Below the pieces are notes generated by a model. It was given only the letters and a program-made list of their open reading frames with translations, searched no databases and was not told where the DNA came from. A DNA stretch of 48,456 nucleotides from NCBI GenBank assembly GCA_947074295.1, contig CAMTPC010000011.1, positions 1-48,456 on the forward strand, read 5' to 3'. Of the stretch, positions 25,211 through 34,136 are shown piece by piece. A program made the translations under genes and the position numbers. This stretch comes from an uncultured Bacteroides sp. (lineage in GTDB: Bacteria > Bacteroidota > Bacteroidia > Bacteroidales > Bacteroidaceae). Positions within the stretch are counted from its first letter, which is position 1, and each line of letters opens with the position of its first letter.

Positions 25211-26290
25211 TTATAAAATTTTATTTTTAAGTGCCATAACGATCTCATCTGGGTCAGGTACTATACCACCCAGTCTACCGAAATGCTCTACTTTTATCTT
25301 GCCATTTACGGCAAGGCGCACATCTTCGATCATTTGACCAGCATTCAGTTCAGTAACTAGCATGCCTTTAACTTTGTCAGCATATTCGGCTATTACCTTT
25401 GTGGGGAAAGGCCATAGAGTGATAGGACGAAGCATTCCTACTTTGATTCCCTCTTCGCGTGCCATTTCTAGTGCTTTTTGACCGATACGAGCCATAGAAC
25501 CAAAAGCGATGATCAGATATTCGGCATCTTCGCAATTGATCTCTTCATAGCGAACCTCATTTTCTTCGATCTCGCGATATTTAGCTTGAAAACGAATATT
25601 GTTTTTCTCCATCTCTTCGGGTTGGAGCTCTAGTGAGGTGATTATATTGGGTTTACGTCCGTTAGTGCGTCCTGTTGTCGCCCAAGGACATTGTTCGATG
25701 ACTTCTTCTTCGGTGCGGCGAGGTTTCATAGGAGGCAATACCACCTTTTCCATCATTTGTCCGATTACACCATCAGCCAAAATGATTGCAGGATTACGAT
25801 ATTTGAACGCTAACTCAAATCCTAAACCTACAAAGTCTGCCATCTCTTGTACAGATGCCGGTGCCAATGCTATCAATTTATAATCGCCATGTCCACCTCC
25901 TTTTACTGTCTGGAAATAGTCAGCTTGACTCGGTTGTATGGTACCTAGACCAGGACCTCCGCGCATTACATTTACTATGAGGCAAGGTAGTTCTGCACCA
26001 GCGATATAAGATACACCCTCTTGTTTGAGACTGACTCCAGGACTAGAAGATGATGTCAATACCATCTTGCCTGCACCTGCGCCGCCATATACCATATTGA
26101 TAGCTGCAACTTCGCTTTCGGCTTGAAGAACCACCATTCCAGTGGTTTCCCAAGGTCTTAAATCTGCTAATGTTTCTAATACTTCTGATTGTGGAGTGAT
26201 AGGATAACCGAAATAACCATCCGCACCGTAGCGAATAGCTGCGTGAGCGATGGCTTCGTTACCTTTCATTAATACTATTTCTTCTGCCAT
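25211..26290 (-). CDS. korA: 2-oxoacid:ferredoxin oxidoreductase, alpha subunit
   Basis: 359 residues. MKGNEAIAHAAIRYG and GYPITPQSEVLETL at the N terminus form the pyrimidine-binding (domain I) face of the TPP site. The middle has VNVMRGGPGLGT, and the C-terminal domain II starts near 255 (AEYLIIAFGSMARIGQKAL). This is the short alpha subunit without a fused gamma domain. Databases often call this version VorB (3-methyl-2-oxobutanoate) and others KorA. Operon order is TPR, ferredoxin, alpha, small membrane protein, beta, gamma. Confidence 0.92.
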   Translation of the reverse strand: MAEEIVLMKGNEAIAHAAIRYGADGYFGYPITPQSEVLETLADLRPWETTGMVVLQAESEVAAINMVYGGAGAGKMVLTSSSSPGVSLKQEGVSYIAGAELPCLIVNVMRGGPGLGTIQPSQADYFQTVKGGGHGDYKLIALAPASVQEMADFVGLGFELAFKYRNPAIILADGVIGQMMEKVVLPPMKPRRTEEEVIEQCPWATTGRTNGRKPNIITSLELQPEEMEKNNIRFQAKYREIEENEVRYEEINCEDAEYLIIAFGSMARIGQKALEMAREEGIKVGMLRPITLWPFPTKVIAEYADKVKGMLVTELNAGQMIEDVRLAVNGKIKVEHFGRLGGIVPDPDEIVMALKNKIL

Positions 26291-26302
26291 AATGGTAATC
26301 TG

Positions 26303-26533
26303 CTAAATTTCTACTTTTACTTTATATACTGTGATACAACCATCTGGACATACAGTCGCACACGAGCTGCATCCATTACAAGTGTCTTCCAATACAGGTT
26401 GGGCATAGTTATACCCTTTTACATTTACCTCCTTCGAGAGTTTGATTACATCAAGCGGGCAAGCAACAACACATAAGTCGCAACCTTTGCAACGTTCTGT
26501 ATCGACTACTATTGCACCTTTAATTTTAGCCAT
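26303..26533 (-). CDS. korD: 2-oxoacid:ferredoxin oxidoreductase, delta subunit (2[4Fe-4S] ferredoxin)
   Basis: 76 residues with two complete cluster motifs: CKGCDLCVVACP and CNGCSSCATVCP, both CxxCxxCxxxCP. It passes electrons from the TPP active site to free ferredoxin. It lies 12 bases ahead of the alpha subunit gene and is therefore a dedicated subunit and not a free ferredoxin. Confidence 0.93.
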   Translation of the reverse strand: MAKIKGAIVVDTERCKGCDLCVVACPLDVIKLSKEVNVKGYNYAQPVLEDTCNGCSSCATVCPDGCITVYKVKVEI

Positions 26534-26555
26534 AATCTATCGTTTTTATTGAAGT

Positions 26556-26837
26556 TTACTGATTGAACATATCTTTGTGATAAAACTCGAGAATGTCGAT
26601 TAACATCTTACGTGCATGAACGGCGGGAGAGTCAGGGTTTAGATCAATGGCCTGTTGGTAGTTGTTCATGGCTTCCTTCCAGTTGGATAGCTTCCGGTAG
26701 GCATTGCCGCGTAAGTAATAGGCTTCACTTTTTTGAATGGGTGAATCTATTGTAGTAATGAAATCGTTTAACGCTAAAAGAGCCTTATCAATTTCATCAT
26801 TTTGAATGAGAAGTTTAATTGTATCCAGTGATTCCAT
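26556..26837 (-). CDS. small tetratricopeptide-repeat protein
   Basis: 93 residues with about two TPR units (roughly 17-40 and 41-75); the second has the typical AYRKLSNWKEAMNNYQQAIDLNPDS pattern in overlapping short stretches. No signal peptide. First gene of the oxidoreductase operon, 22 bases ahead of the ferredoxin subunit. A role in assembly or regulation of the complex is possible from position only. A TATCTTTG -7 box lies at 26876-26869. Confidence 0.85.
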   Translation of the reverse strand: MESLDTIKLLIQNDEIDKALLALNDFITTIDSPIQKSEAYYLRGNAYRKLSNWKEAMNNYQQAIDLNPDSPAVHARKMLIDILEFYHKDMFNQ

Positions 26838-27128
26838 GTAATATCGAATTTCACGGTTATTAAGGTTACAAAGATAGTTTTTATTTGATGATTTGGTCTA
26901 TATAAAATATAAAAAAATAAAATATGATTAATGTCTTATGCTTTGAAATAATTATATGCTAACAATGTGTAAATGTGTAATGTCGTTTTGCTCCTTATTG
27001 AATTAATTGATAGTTACCAATTTGTTAAATATCTCCGTATGATGTTGCTATATGTTTGAGTGTGATAATATATAAAAGTAATAATGCGTTACAAATATGA
27101 GCGATTTGTGGCGGTAGTTTAAATAGAA

Positions 27129-27171
27129 AAAGGAATAAGGACATCGATTTTTATCGGGTCCTTATTCCTTT
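27129..27171 (-). terminator. probable terminator of the GH28 gene
   Basis: A perfect 13-bp inverted repeat, AAAGGAATAAGGA at 27129-27141 with 27159-27171, followed on the minus strand by TT then CTATTT. It lies 153 bases past the GH28 stop, unusually far, with the repeat array between. Confidence 0.6.
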
Positions 27172-27218
27172 GAAAACCTTTCATGCCTTTATAGATCAAA
27201 GCAGTTTTGATCAGTATG

Positions 27219-27280
27219 GTGCATAAGGCTATGCACGATAGTACATAGGGCTACGCACCACAGTGCATAGGGCTATGCAC
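27219..27280. repeat. three 18-base palindromes with a 22-base period
   Basis: Copies begin at 27219, 27241 and 27263, exactly 22 bases apart, separated by GATA and CACA. The third, GTGCATAGGGCTATGCAC, is a perfect 8-bp palindrome around GG. The first differs at one base and the second at three. The array lies in the 3' untranslated region of the GH28 gene. It could form hairpins in the RNA or be protein-binding sites in DNA. Confidence 0.85.
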
Positions 27281-27323
27281 TTTATAAAGCATGAGTCGAG
27301 AGAATATATAAAAAACCTATTGA

Positions 27324-28730
27324 TCACTCGCTTTGCTGACCATTGATTTTAAGATTGGTGAATTTCACGTTGCGTGCACCACTAATCTTGTTATTCTGAT
27401 GGGTTACATTGTTCAAGTTCGAATTATCAATCGTGATATTATCCACATACTGATCATCCTCTAATCCTATAATCACCACGCCATATTGGCTTTTCTGGCT
27501 AGTGACATTTTCCAAATGTACGTTGCGCACTGTAGGATTGAAACCACGGTTACATTTTTCTTTATTTTCGTACTGTAGATTGATGCGCAGCACAGCTTCT
27601 TTACATTCGCCTACATTAATGTTTCGTACAAACACATTCTCTATCAAGCCTCCGCGACAGGTACTCGTTTTTATACGAATCACACGATCCAGTAATGGGC
27701 TATCCATTTCGCAGTTTTCTACGAAGAGGTTGCGATACCCTCCAGAGATTTCGCTACCAATCACCACACCGCCATGTCCATTCTTCATACGACAATTGCG
27801 CACAATGATATTTTCGCTAGGGATATTCCATTTACGGCCATCCATATTGCGACCCGATTTGATGGCTATGCAGTCATCACCAACATCAAATAGGCAATCT
27901 TCTATCAAAACATTTTTGCACGATTCTGGATCACAGCCATCTCCATTAGGTCCACGATTAAATATTGTAACTCCTTTCACAATAAGGCTTTCACAAAACA
28001 TGGGATGAATTACCCAGAAAGGCGAATTGATGATTGTCACATCTTCAATCAAAATAGTGTGGCACGAATAGAAGTTGATGGTCTGTGGGCGTAAGGCATC
28101 TTCAGGTGTCATTACGCGTTGATAGATTGGAGTCGAAGTCTCACCATACATCAATAATTTATCGCGACCACCTTCTTCTTGGTTCAGCAGGCCTGGTTTC
28201 CATCCATACTTTTCGCGCCCTTTCATATACCACCAGTTAGTGTCCGATCCCATACCATCGATTGTGCCTTTGCCTGTTACAGCAATGTTGCTTTCGCCGT
28301 AGGCATAAATCAAAGGTCTTGCGTTATAACAATCTACTCCTTCCCAACGTGTCAATACGCCCGGAAAGTAAAGTGATTGATCGGGTAAAAACTTCAAAAC
28401 AGCGCCTTCGGCTATATGTAGATTAACGTTCGATTTTATAGTAATTGGACCTGTATAGAATACTCCAGCGGGAACTACCACCATGCCACCACCGGCAAGG
28501 CTACACTCTGTGATAGCCTGATTAATGGCTTCGTGACAAGGTGCATCTTGTTGGTTGGGTTTAGCACCGAAGTCAACGATCGAAAAAGTACGTTTAGGAA
28601 ATTTAGTTCGCTTTATTTCCTTTTCGATTTTCTTGGCCTCCTTAAATGCTTTGTCCATGTCGAATGCATGCACATGAGTAGTAGTTGAATAAACAAGTAC
28701 GATTAATAGTAGTCCGATAAGTCTTTTCAT
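27324..28730 (-). CDS. glycoside hydrolase family 28 (polygalacturonase-type pectinase)
   Basis: 468 residues from the ATG at 28730; an upstream in-frame extension of 40 codons is rejected because the chosen Met starts a signal peptide (MKRLIGLLLIVLVYS, ending HVHA). Right-handed beta-helix enzyme with all GH28 motifs: NGDGCD, GDDCIAIKSG, NGHGGVVIGSE and RVIRIKT, which supply the three Asp, the His and the RIK substrate contacts. It hydrolyses alpha-galacturonide links in pectin or rhamnogalacturonan from the periplasm. No SusCD genes or other pectinases are nearby, so it is an orphan relative to a polysaccharide-utilisation locus. A TATTTTTG -7 box lies at 28777-28770. Confidence 0.92.
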   Translation of the reverse strand: MKRLIGLLLIVLVYSTTTHVHAFDMDKAFKEAKKIEKEIKRTKFPKRTFSIVDFGAKPNQQDAPCHEAINQAITECSLAGGGMVVVPAGVFYTGPITIKSNVNLHIAEGAVLKFLPDQSLYFPGVLTRWEGVDCYNARPLIYAYGESNIAVTGKGTIDGMGSDTNWWYMKGREKYGWKPGLLNQEEGGRDKLLMYGETSTPIYQRVMTPEDALRPQTINFYSCHTILIEDVTIINSPFWVIHPMFCESLIVKGVTIFNRGPNGDGCDPESCKNVLIEDCLFDVGDDCIAIKSGRNMDGRKWNIPSENIIVRNCRMKNGHGGVVIGSEISGGYRNLFVENCEMDSPLLDRVIRIKTSTCRGGLIENVFVRNINVGECKEAVLRINLQYENKEKCNRGFNPTVRNVHLENVTSQKSQYGVVIIGLEDDQYVDNITIDNSNLNNVTHQNNKISGARNVKFTNLKINGQQSE

Positions 28731-28867
28731 GATATGTTCTCTATTTATGATGTAATAATTTACCGGAAGCAAAAATAAAATATAGAAAACTAAATGGGGT
28801 GTATTTTTTGGTCTTAAGACGAGAGGAATTGTTTGAAAATAAGCTATCAAGCCATAAAGTAAAAGAA

Positions 28868-28895
28868 AAGCCGCCTGTAAACGTACAGGCGGCTT
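28868..28895 (-). terminator. terminator of the tkt-rpiB unit
   Basis: A 12-bp GC-rich stem (AAGCCGCCTGTA with TACAGGCGGCTT), loop AACG on the plus strand, followed on the minus strand by TTCTTTTAC. It lies 28 bases past the rpiB stop. Confidence 0.85.
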
Positions 28896-28922
28896 ATTAT
28901 TGAATAATTGCCGAAGAAGCGA

Positions 28923-29363
28923 TTATGGCTTTACTGGAATCTTGTCGATTCTTAGTTGGTGTCTACCACCTTCGAAAGCCGTATTGAAGAATTCTGTAAG
29001 AATCATATCTGCTTCTTCAGTACTGATAAATCGTCCTGGCATCACCAGTACATTAGAGTCATTGTGTTGACGTGCCAAATGAGCCAGTTCGGCATTCCAG
29101 CAAAGAGCTGCTCTGATGCCTTGATGTTTGTTGAGTGTTATGGCAATACCATTACCACTGCCACAAACTGCTATACCTGGATAGCACTCACCAGCTTCAA
29201 CAGCCAAGGCAAGTGGGTGAGCGAAATCGGGATAGTCGCAGCTATCGGTACTGTATGTACCAAAGTCTTTGTATTCCATACCCTTGTCGCGCAACCAGCC
29301 ACGTACGAATTCTTTCAGTTCGAATCCAGCATGATCACTACAAATACCTACAATGGTTTTCAT
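28923..29363 (-). CDS. rpiB: ribose-5-phosphate isomerase B
   Basis: 146 residues. IVGICSDHAGFELKE at the N terminus and CGSGNGIAI, with its catalytic Cys, are RpiB hallmarks. It interconverts ribose 5-phosphate and ribulose 5-phosphate in the non-oxidative pentose phosphate pathway. The start overlaps the tkt stop in an ATGA, so the two pentose-phosphate enzymes are translationally coupled. A second known activity of the family, allose-6-phosphate isomerase, is possible but the context favours ribose. Confidence 0.94.
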   Translation of the reverse strand: MKTIVGICSDHAGFELKEFVRGWLRDKGMEYKDFGTYSTDSCDYPDFAHPLALAVEAGECYPGIAVCGSGNGIAITLNKHQGIRAALCWNAELAHLARQHNDSNVLVMPGRFISTEEADMILTEFFNTAFEGGRHQLRIDKIPVKP

Positions 29364-31372
29364 GACAACATTTCTTTAACTTGTTTGTATACATTCTCAG
29401 CTGTAAAGCCTAATTTCTCATCCAAAACTGTATAAGGAGCAGAGAAACCAAATGAGTTCAATCCGAATATCTTGCCATCTGTGCCCACCAAACCAAGAAG
29501 ATTAACAGGAAGACCAGCTGTCATACCGAATTTTTTAGCAGCCTTTGGTAGGATTTCTTCTTGATAAGCAGCATCTTGGCTACGGAAAAGACCTTCAGAA
29601 GGGGCAGATACGATACTTACCTTTACACCATCTTTGCGGAGCAATTCTGCACCTGCTACTAGTGTCGACACTTCAGAACCCGAAGCTACCATCACGATAT
29701 CCGCATCTTTGTCTGAGCCAGCTACGATATAAGCACCTTTAGCTACATGGTTATAGTCATTACCTTCGGGTAGATTCTTGATATTCTGACGTGAGAAGAT
29801 AAGACCGGTTGGCGTACTAACATTTTCCATAGCCAATTTCCACGCGATAGTCGTTTCTTCTGCATCAGCAGGACGAAGCACGAGCATAGAATTTACATGG
29901 CTATGGTTTTTCAATTTTTCCATCAAACGAACTTGAGCTTCTTGTTCTACTGGTTCATGAGTAGGACCGTCTTCACCTACACGGAAGGCATCGTGTGTCC
30001 AAATGAACTTAACTGGAAGTTCCATTAAGGCAGCCATACGGATAGCTGGTTTCATATAGTCCGAGAATACGAAGAAAGTTGCACAAGCAGGAATCACACC
30101 ACCATGTAGTGCCATACCGATAGAAAGGCAGGCCATCGTTAATTCGCATACACCAGCTTGAAGGAAAGCGCCGCTAAAGTCACCTTTTTGGAAGGCGTGA
30201 GTTTTTTTCAAGAAACCATCTGTCTTGTCTGAGTTAGAAAGGTCAGCCGAAGCTACGATCATGTTTTCTACCTCAGTAGCCAATGTGCCTAATACTGTAG
30301 CCGAAGCATTACGAGTAGCATCATTCGCTTTTTGTTGGATCTTAGACCAGCTGACTTTAGGAGCCTTATTAGAGAAGAACTCAACTAATTTGGCTGCTAA
30401 TTGTGGGTTGTTAGCTTCCCATTCAGCACGTTGTGCATATCTTTCGTCCACAATCTTTCTTAGTTCTTCGGCACGCTTAGCATAAAGCTCTGCTACTTCG
30501 GGGAAGATTACGAAAGGATTCTCAGGATTACCTCCTAGATTTTGTATAGTATTCACATAAGCATCGCCACCAAGAGGTGCACCATGAGTTTCACAGTTGG
30601 CCTCATAGCTGCTGCCATCTGCTTTGCGAGCGCCTTTACCCATAATCGTCTTACCGATGATTAGAGTTGGTTTTTCGCTTTCTGCCTTTGCTTCATTGAT
30701 GGCTTTGCGAATATCATCAGCATCATGTCCGTTGATTTCGATTACATGCCAATCCCATGATCTATATTTCATGGCCACATCTTCGCATGTCACAGCTTTC
30801 GTTTCAGTCGAAAGTTGAATATCATTTGAGTCGTAGAACATGATCAAGTTGTTCAATCCCAATGTGCCAGCTATGCGACCTGCACCTTGCGAAATCTCTT
30901 CTTGGATACCACCATCAGAAATGTAAGCATAAATGGTTTGATCCATTACATGGCCAAAGCGAGCCTGAAGGAACTTAGCAGCAATAGCAGCACCTACACC
31001 ATAAGTATGACCTTGACCTAATGGGCCAGATGTGTTTTCAACACCTCGTTTCACATCAACTTCGGGATGACCAGGAGTTGGACTTTCCCATTGACGGAAC
31101 TGCTTAAGCTCATCCAGCGTATATTTGCCTGTCAAGGCAAGTACTGAATAAAGCATGGGAGACATGTGTCCTGGATCTAGGAAGAAACGGTCACGTCCTT
31201 CCCAACTTGGGTTGGATGGATCATATACTAAAAACTCAGAATAGAGTACGTTTACAAAATCTGCACCACCCATAGCGCCACCAGGATGACCTGATTTAGC
31301 TTTCTCAACCATTGAAGCAGCAAGAATGCGGATATTGTCTGCTGCGCGGTTCATCAACTTGTTTTCGTTCAT
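29360..31372 (-). CDS. tkt: transketolase
   Basis: 670 residues, the normal length. N-terminal TPP-binding part with SGHPGGAMGGAD, DPGHMSPMLYS and ISDGGIQEEISQGAG; central Pyr domain with the catalytic Glu region; C-terminal domain from about 545 (ADIVMVASGSEVSTLVAGAELL). It moves two-carbon ketol units between sugar phosphates in the pentose phosphate pathway. Co-transcribed with rpiB. A TATCTTTG -7 box lies at 31411-31404, 31 bases before the start codon. Confidence 0.95.
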   Translation of the reverse strand: MNENKLMNRAADNIRILAASMVEKAKSGHPGGAMGGADFVNVLYSEFLVYDPSNPSWEGRDRFFLDPGHMSPMLYSVLALTGKYTLDELKQFRQWESPTPGHPEVDVKRGVENTSGPLGQGHTYGVGAAIAAKFLQARFGHVMDQTIYAYISDGGIQEEISQGAGRIAGTLGLNNLIMFYDSNDIQLSTETKAVTCEDVAMKYRSWDWHVIEINGHDADDIRKAINEAKAESEKPTLIIGKTIMGKGARKADGSSYEANCETHGAPLGGDAYVNTIQNLGGNPENPFVIFPEVAELYAKRAEELRKIVDERYAQRAEWEANNPQLAAKLVEFFSNKAPKVSWSKIQQKANDATRNASATVLGTLATEVENMIVASADLSNSDKTDGFLKKTHAFQKGDFSGAFLQAGVCELTMACLSIGMALHGGVIPACATFFVFSDYMKPAIRMAALMELPVKFIWTHDAFRVGEDGPTHEPVEQEAQVRLMEKLKNHSHVNSMLVLRPADAEETTIAWKLAMENVSTPTGLIFSRQNIKNLPEGNDYNHVAKGAYIVAGSDKDADIVMVASGSEVSTLVAGAELLRKDGVKVSIVSAPSEGLFRSQDAAYQEEILPKAAKKFGMTAGLPVNLLGLVGTDGKIFGLNSFGFSAPYTVLDEKLGFTAENVYKQVKEMLS

Positions 31373-31534
31373 TTCTACTAATCAATTAAAATTATATGTT
31401 TCGCAAAGATAGTTCATTAACCTATATTTCAGAACTTTTAGTTATTACTTTTTTGATAGTAGTTTATAGGTTTTATAACATATTGAGTGTGAAAAATACA
31501 CTAAGTATTGATTCTTGTTGTGTTTAGATAAAAA

Positions 31535-31568
31535 AATAACGGTATCAAATTTCCTTGATACCGTTATT
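31535..31568 (-). terminator. terminator of the galactose operon
   Basis: A perfect 14-bp stem (AATAACGGTATCAA, 31535-31548, with 31555-31568), a 6-base loop and a run of six or more T on the minus strand. It lies 22 bases past the galK stop. Confidence 0.88.
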
Positions 31569-31589
31569 TATAAGATATTTTTATTGTAT

Positions 31590-32744
31590 TTATACCAGTT
31601 CTCTTGATCCGTCACTGATTACAACATCATAAACTTTGGGCGAACGACCAAATTTAGCCTTGAATGCTTCGTTGGCCTTTGAAATGAAGCCATCATAAAG
31701 CTCATTTTTAACAAGGTTAATTGTGCAGCCACCAAAGCCTCCTCCCATCACGCGTGAGCCAGTTACTTCACATTCTTTGGCAATGTCGTTTAAGAAGTCA
31801 AGTTCTTCACAGCTCACTTCGTAAAGTTTGCTCATTCCATGATGTGTTTCATACATTTTTTGGCCTACTGTTTCATAGTCGCCATTTTCCAATGCATCAC
31901 ATACATCCAATACACGTTGAATCTCTTCAATCACATATTCAGAACGCATATAATCTTCTTCAGAAATTACATCTTTTACTTCTTGTAGCATTTCCATATT
32001 GCAATCACGCAAGAACTGCACATGTGGATGTTTTTTCTGAATAGCAGCTACTGCTGTTTCGCAGCTTTGACGACGTTTGTTGTAGGCCGATGAAGCTAGT
32101 TCATGTTTTACTACTGAATCTACCAAAACCAAGCGATAACCTTCGGGGTTGAATGGGAAATATTCAAACTCTAATGAACGGCAATCCAAACGAATCAGTC
32201 TTCCCGCTTTGCCAAATACAGAAGCGAACTGATCCATGATGCCACAATTCACTCCACAATAATTGTGCTCAGTGGCTTGTCCTACTTTAGCTAGTTCGAA
32301 TTTGTCGATTTTTCCTTCGCCAAATAGTTCATTAAGAGCAAAAGCATATGTACTTTCTAGTGCTGCAGAGGATGACATACCAGCACCTAGAGGCACATCG
32401 CCTGCAAAAGCTGTATTAAAACCTTCTACTTTTACACCACGTTTAATCATTTCACGGCAAACACCAAAGATATAGCGTGCCCAACTTGCGCGGGGTGCGT
32501 CCTCCTCATTCAATCCAAACTCTACATAGTCTTTAAGATCGATTGAATATGCATGAACTTTGTCAGTGCCATTTGGCTTGATTTCAGCAATCATACCTTT
32601 GTCTATAGCACCAGGGAAGACAAAGCCGCCATTATAGTCAGTGTGCTCACCGATAAGATTAATACGTCCAGGTGAAGCAAATATTCTTCCAGTCGTTCCA
32701 TCAAAGTGTTTGATAAAACGGCTTCTTACTTGTTCGATATCCAT
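31590..32744 (-). CDS. galK: galactokinase
   Basis: 384 residues. GHMP kinase with the galactose signature (GRINLIGEHTDYNGGFVFPG), the ATP loop GAGMSSSAALE and the C-terminal GGGFGGCTI. It phosphorylates alpha-galactose at C1, the first committed Leloir step. Last gene of galM-gluP-galK. galT and galE are not in the window. Confidence 0.96.
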   Translation of the reverse strand: MDIEQVRSRFIKHFDGTTGRIFASPGRINLIGEHTDYNGGFVFPGAIDKGMIAEIKPNGTDKVHAYSIDLKDYVEFGLNEEDAPRASWARYIFGVCREMIKRGVKVEGFNTAFAGDVPLGAGMSSSAALESTYAFALNELFGEGKIDKFELAKVGQATEHNYCGVNCGIMDQFASVFGKAGRLIRLDCRSLEFEYFPFNPEGYRLVLVDSVVKHELASSAYNKRRQSCETAVAAIQKKHPHVQFLRDCNMEMLQEVKDVISEEDYMRSEYVIEEIQRVLDVCDALENGDYETVGQKMYETHHGMSKLYEVSCEELDFLNDIAKECEVTGSRVMGGGFGGCTINLVKNELYDGFISKANEAFKAKFGRSPKVYDVVISDGSRELV

Positions 32745-32790
32745 TGTTTAAGTGTTTAAGAGGTTAGTAAGGTGATATAAGTAATTTAGA

Positions 32791-34074
32791 TTATTCTACA
32801 GGTATATTTGTGTTCACGTTCTTACAGCCCACTATTGCGTAATAGAGTAGGTATGCAAGAGAGATTACAATGACAATGAAACTTGCCATATAACCAACTC
32901 CATCGGCTACACCACCTTGGATTAATGGTAAAATACCACCACCGCAAACCATCACCATAAAGAAACCGGCTGCTGCTTCTGTGTATTTTCCTAAACCTTC
33001 AACAGCTAAATTGAAGATAGCACCCCACATGATTGATGTGCAAAGACCACATAGAGCCATAAACATAATGCTTAATGGTACTTCGGCCAAACCAAATGAA
33101 ATTGAAGCTCCACCTTTAAATACTGGCATGTTGGCTACAACCTCAAGCGGCGTGATAAACGCAATACCAATAAATATAAGTCCTAGTGCAGATGCAGTCA
33201 CCAACATGGCTTTACTTGAGAAAGTAGCACCTACTGAGGCGCCGATCAAACGGCCGATCAACATTAAGAACCAATATGTACCTACAACTGAACCTGCAAT
33301 AGCTGGATCGATAGCCAAACCACCATCAGCTGTCTGAGCTGTCATGAATAGATTGGCAAAATGAGGAATACCGATTTCGATACCAACATATACAAAGATA
33401 GCTACAGCACCAAGTTTGAAATGACGGAATGAAAGTGGGCTGTATGGGCCTTTTTCGGTTTTTGGTTTAGAAAGGCTAGGCTCAGGAATAGCCATGAAGA
33501 ATAATACCAAGAAAGCTACTGCAAAGATAGCCATAGCGATGTAAAGAGCTGGTAATGCTTTAGCTATGGTACGTTCGTCAACATTTGCACCCATAAGATA
33601 TCCAACAAGGATAGGAACAATAGTGGCAGAAAGTGAATTTAAAGATCCACCAGTTTGTATCAGCTGATTACCTTTCTTGCCACCACCGCCAAGGGTGTTA
33701 AGCATAGGGTTAACTACAGTATTAAGCATACACATAGAAAAACCTGAGATAAATGCACCGGTTACATAGATGGCAAATCCCCATTGAGATGATAGCGCCT
33801 GAATGCCTACGCCGATAAACCCTACAGCGATTGCTATGAGGGCAGTCTTTTTATAACCGATTTTTTGAAGAAGCATTCCTGATGGAATACCCATGAAAAA
33901 ATACGCAATGAAGTTTGCTGCAAATCCTAAGGTTGCTTGTAGATTTGTTGCACCAAATTCGCTTTGTACGATTACACCGAAAGGGGCTGGAAGCCCGGTT
34001 ACAAATGAAATCATCGCAAATAGTGCGAACATCATAATGATAGGTAAGATGTAACTCTTTTTTTGTTGTGTCAT
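32791..34074 (-). CDS. gluP: glucose/galactose:H+ symporter, FucP/GluP branch of the MFS
   Basis: 427 residues with about 12 membrane helices. FALFAMISFVTGLPAPFGVI and GIPSGMLLQKIGYK near the N terminus are typical of the FucP/GluP branch. Position between galM and galK, with gaps of 46 and 62 bases, argues for galactose (and perhaps glucose) uptake across the inner membrane. Confidence 0.9.
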   Translation of the reverse strand: MTQQKKSYILPIIMMFALFAMISFVTGLPAPFGVIVQSEFGATNLQATLGFAANFIAYFFMGIPSGMLLQKIGYKKTALIAIAVGFIGVGIQALSSQWGFAIYVTGAFISGFSMCMLNTVVNPMLNTLGGGGKKGNQLIQTGGSLNSLSATIVPILVGYLMGANVDERTIAKALPALYIAMAIFAVAFLVLFFMAIPEPSLSKPKTEKGPYSPLSFRHFKLGAVAIFVYVGIEIGIPHFANLFMTAQTADGGLAIDPAIAGSVVGTYWFLMLIGRLIGASVGATFSSKAMLVTASALGLIFIGIAFITPLEVVANMPVFKGGASISFGLAEVPLSIMFMALCGLCTSIMWGAIFNLAVEGLGKYTEAAAGFFMVMVCGGGILPLIQGGVADGVGYMASFIVIVISLAYLLYYAIVGCKNVNTNIPVE

Positions 34075-34136
34075 GATAATAAAAAATGAAAGTTAGTTTA
34101 TAAATGGGTTAGTTATTTCGTTCTGATAATTAGGTG

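Larger units (their letters stand above)
26838..27323. other. 486-base intergenic region with a palindromic repeat array and terminator
   Basis: No gene is supported. From 26838 to about 27120 it is very AT-rich and holds only the kor promoter. 27129-27171 is a hairpin terminator. 27196-27212 is a short inverted repeat (ATCAAA...TTTGAT). 27219-27280 is a three-copy palindromic repeat described separately. Confidence 0.6.

Noticed and set aside
27219..27280. Regular repeats as a possible CRISPR array
   Set aside because: Spacers are only four bases, there are three copies, and no cas genes are present.
28731..28850. A 40-codon N-terminal extension of the GH28 protein
   Set aside because: The internal Met at 28730 begins a normal signal peptide, and the extension would bury it; the -7 box at 28777-28770 also lies inside the extension.
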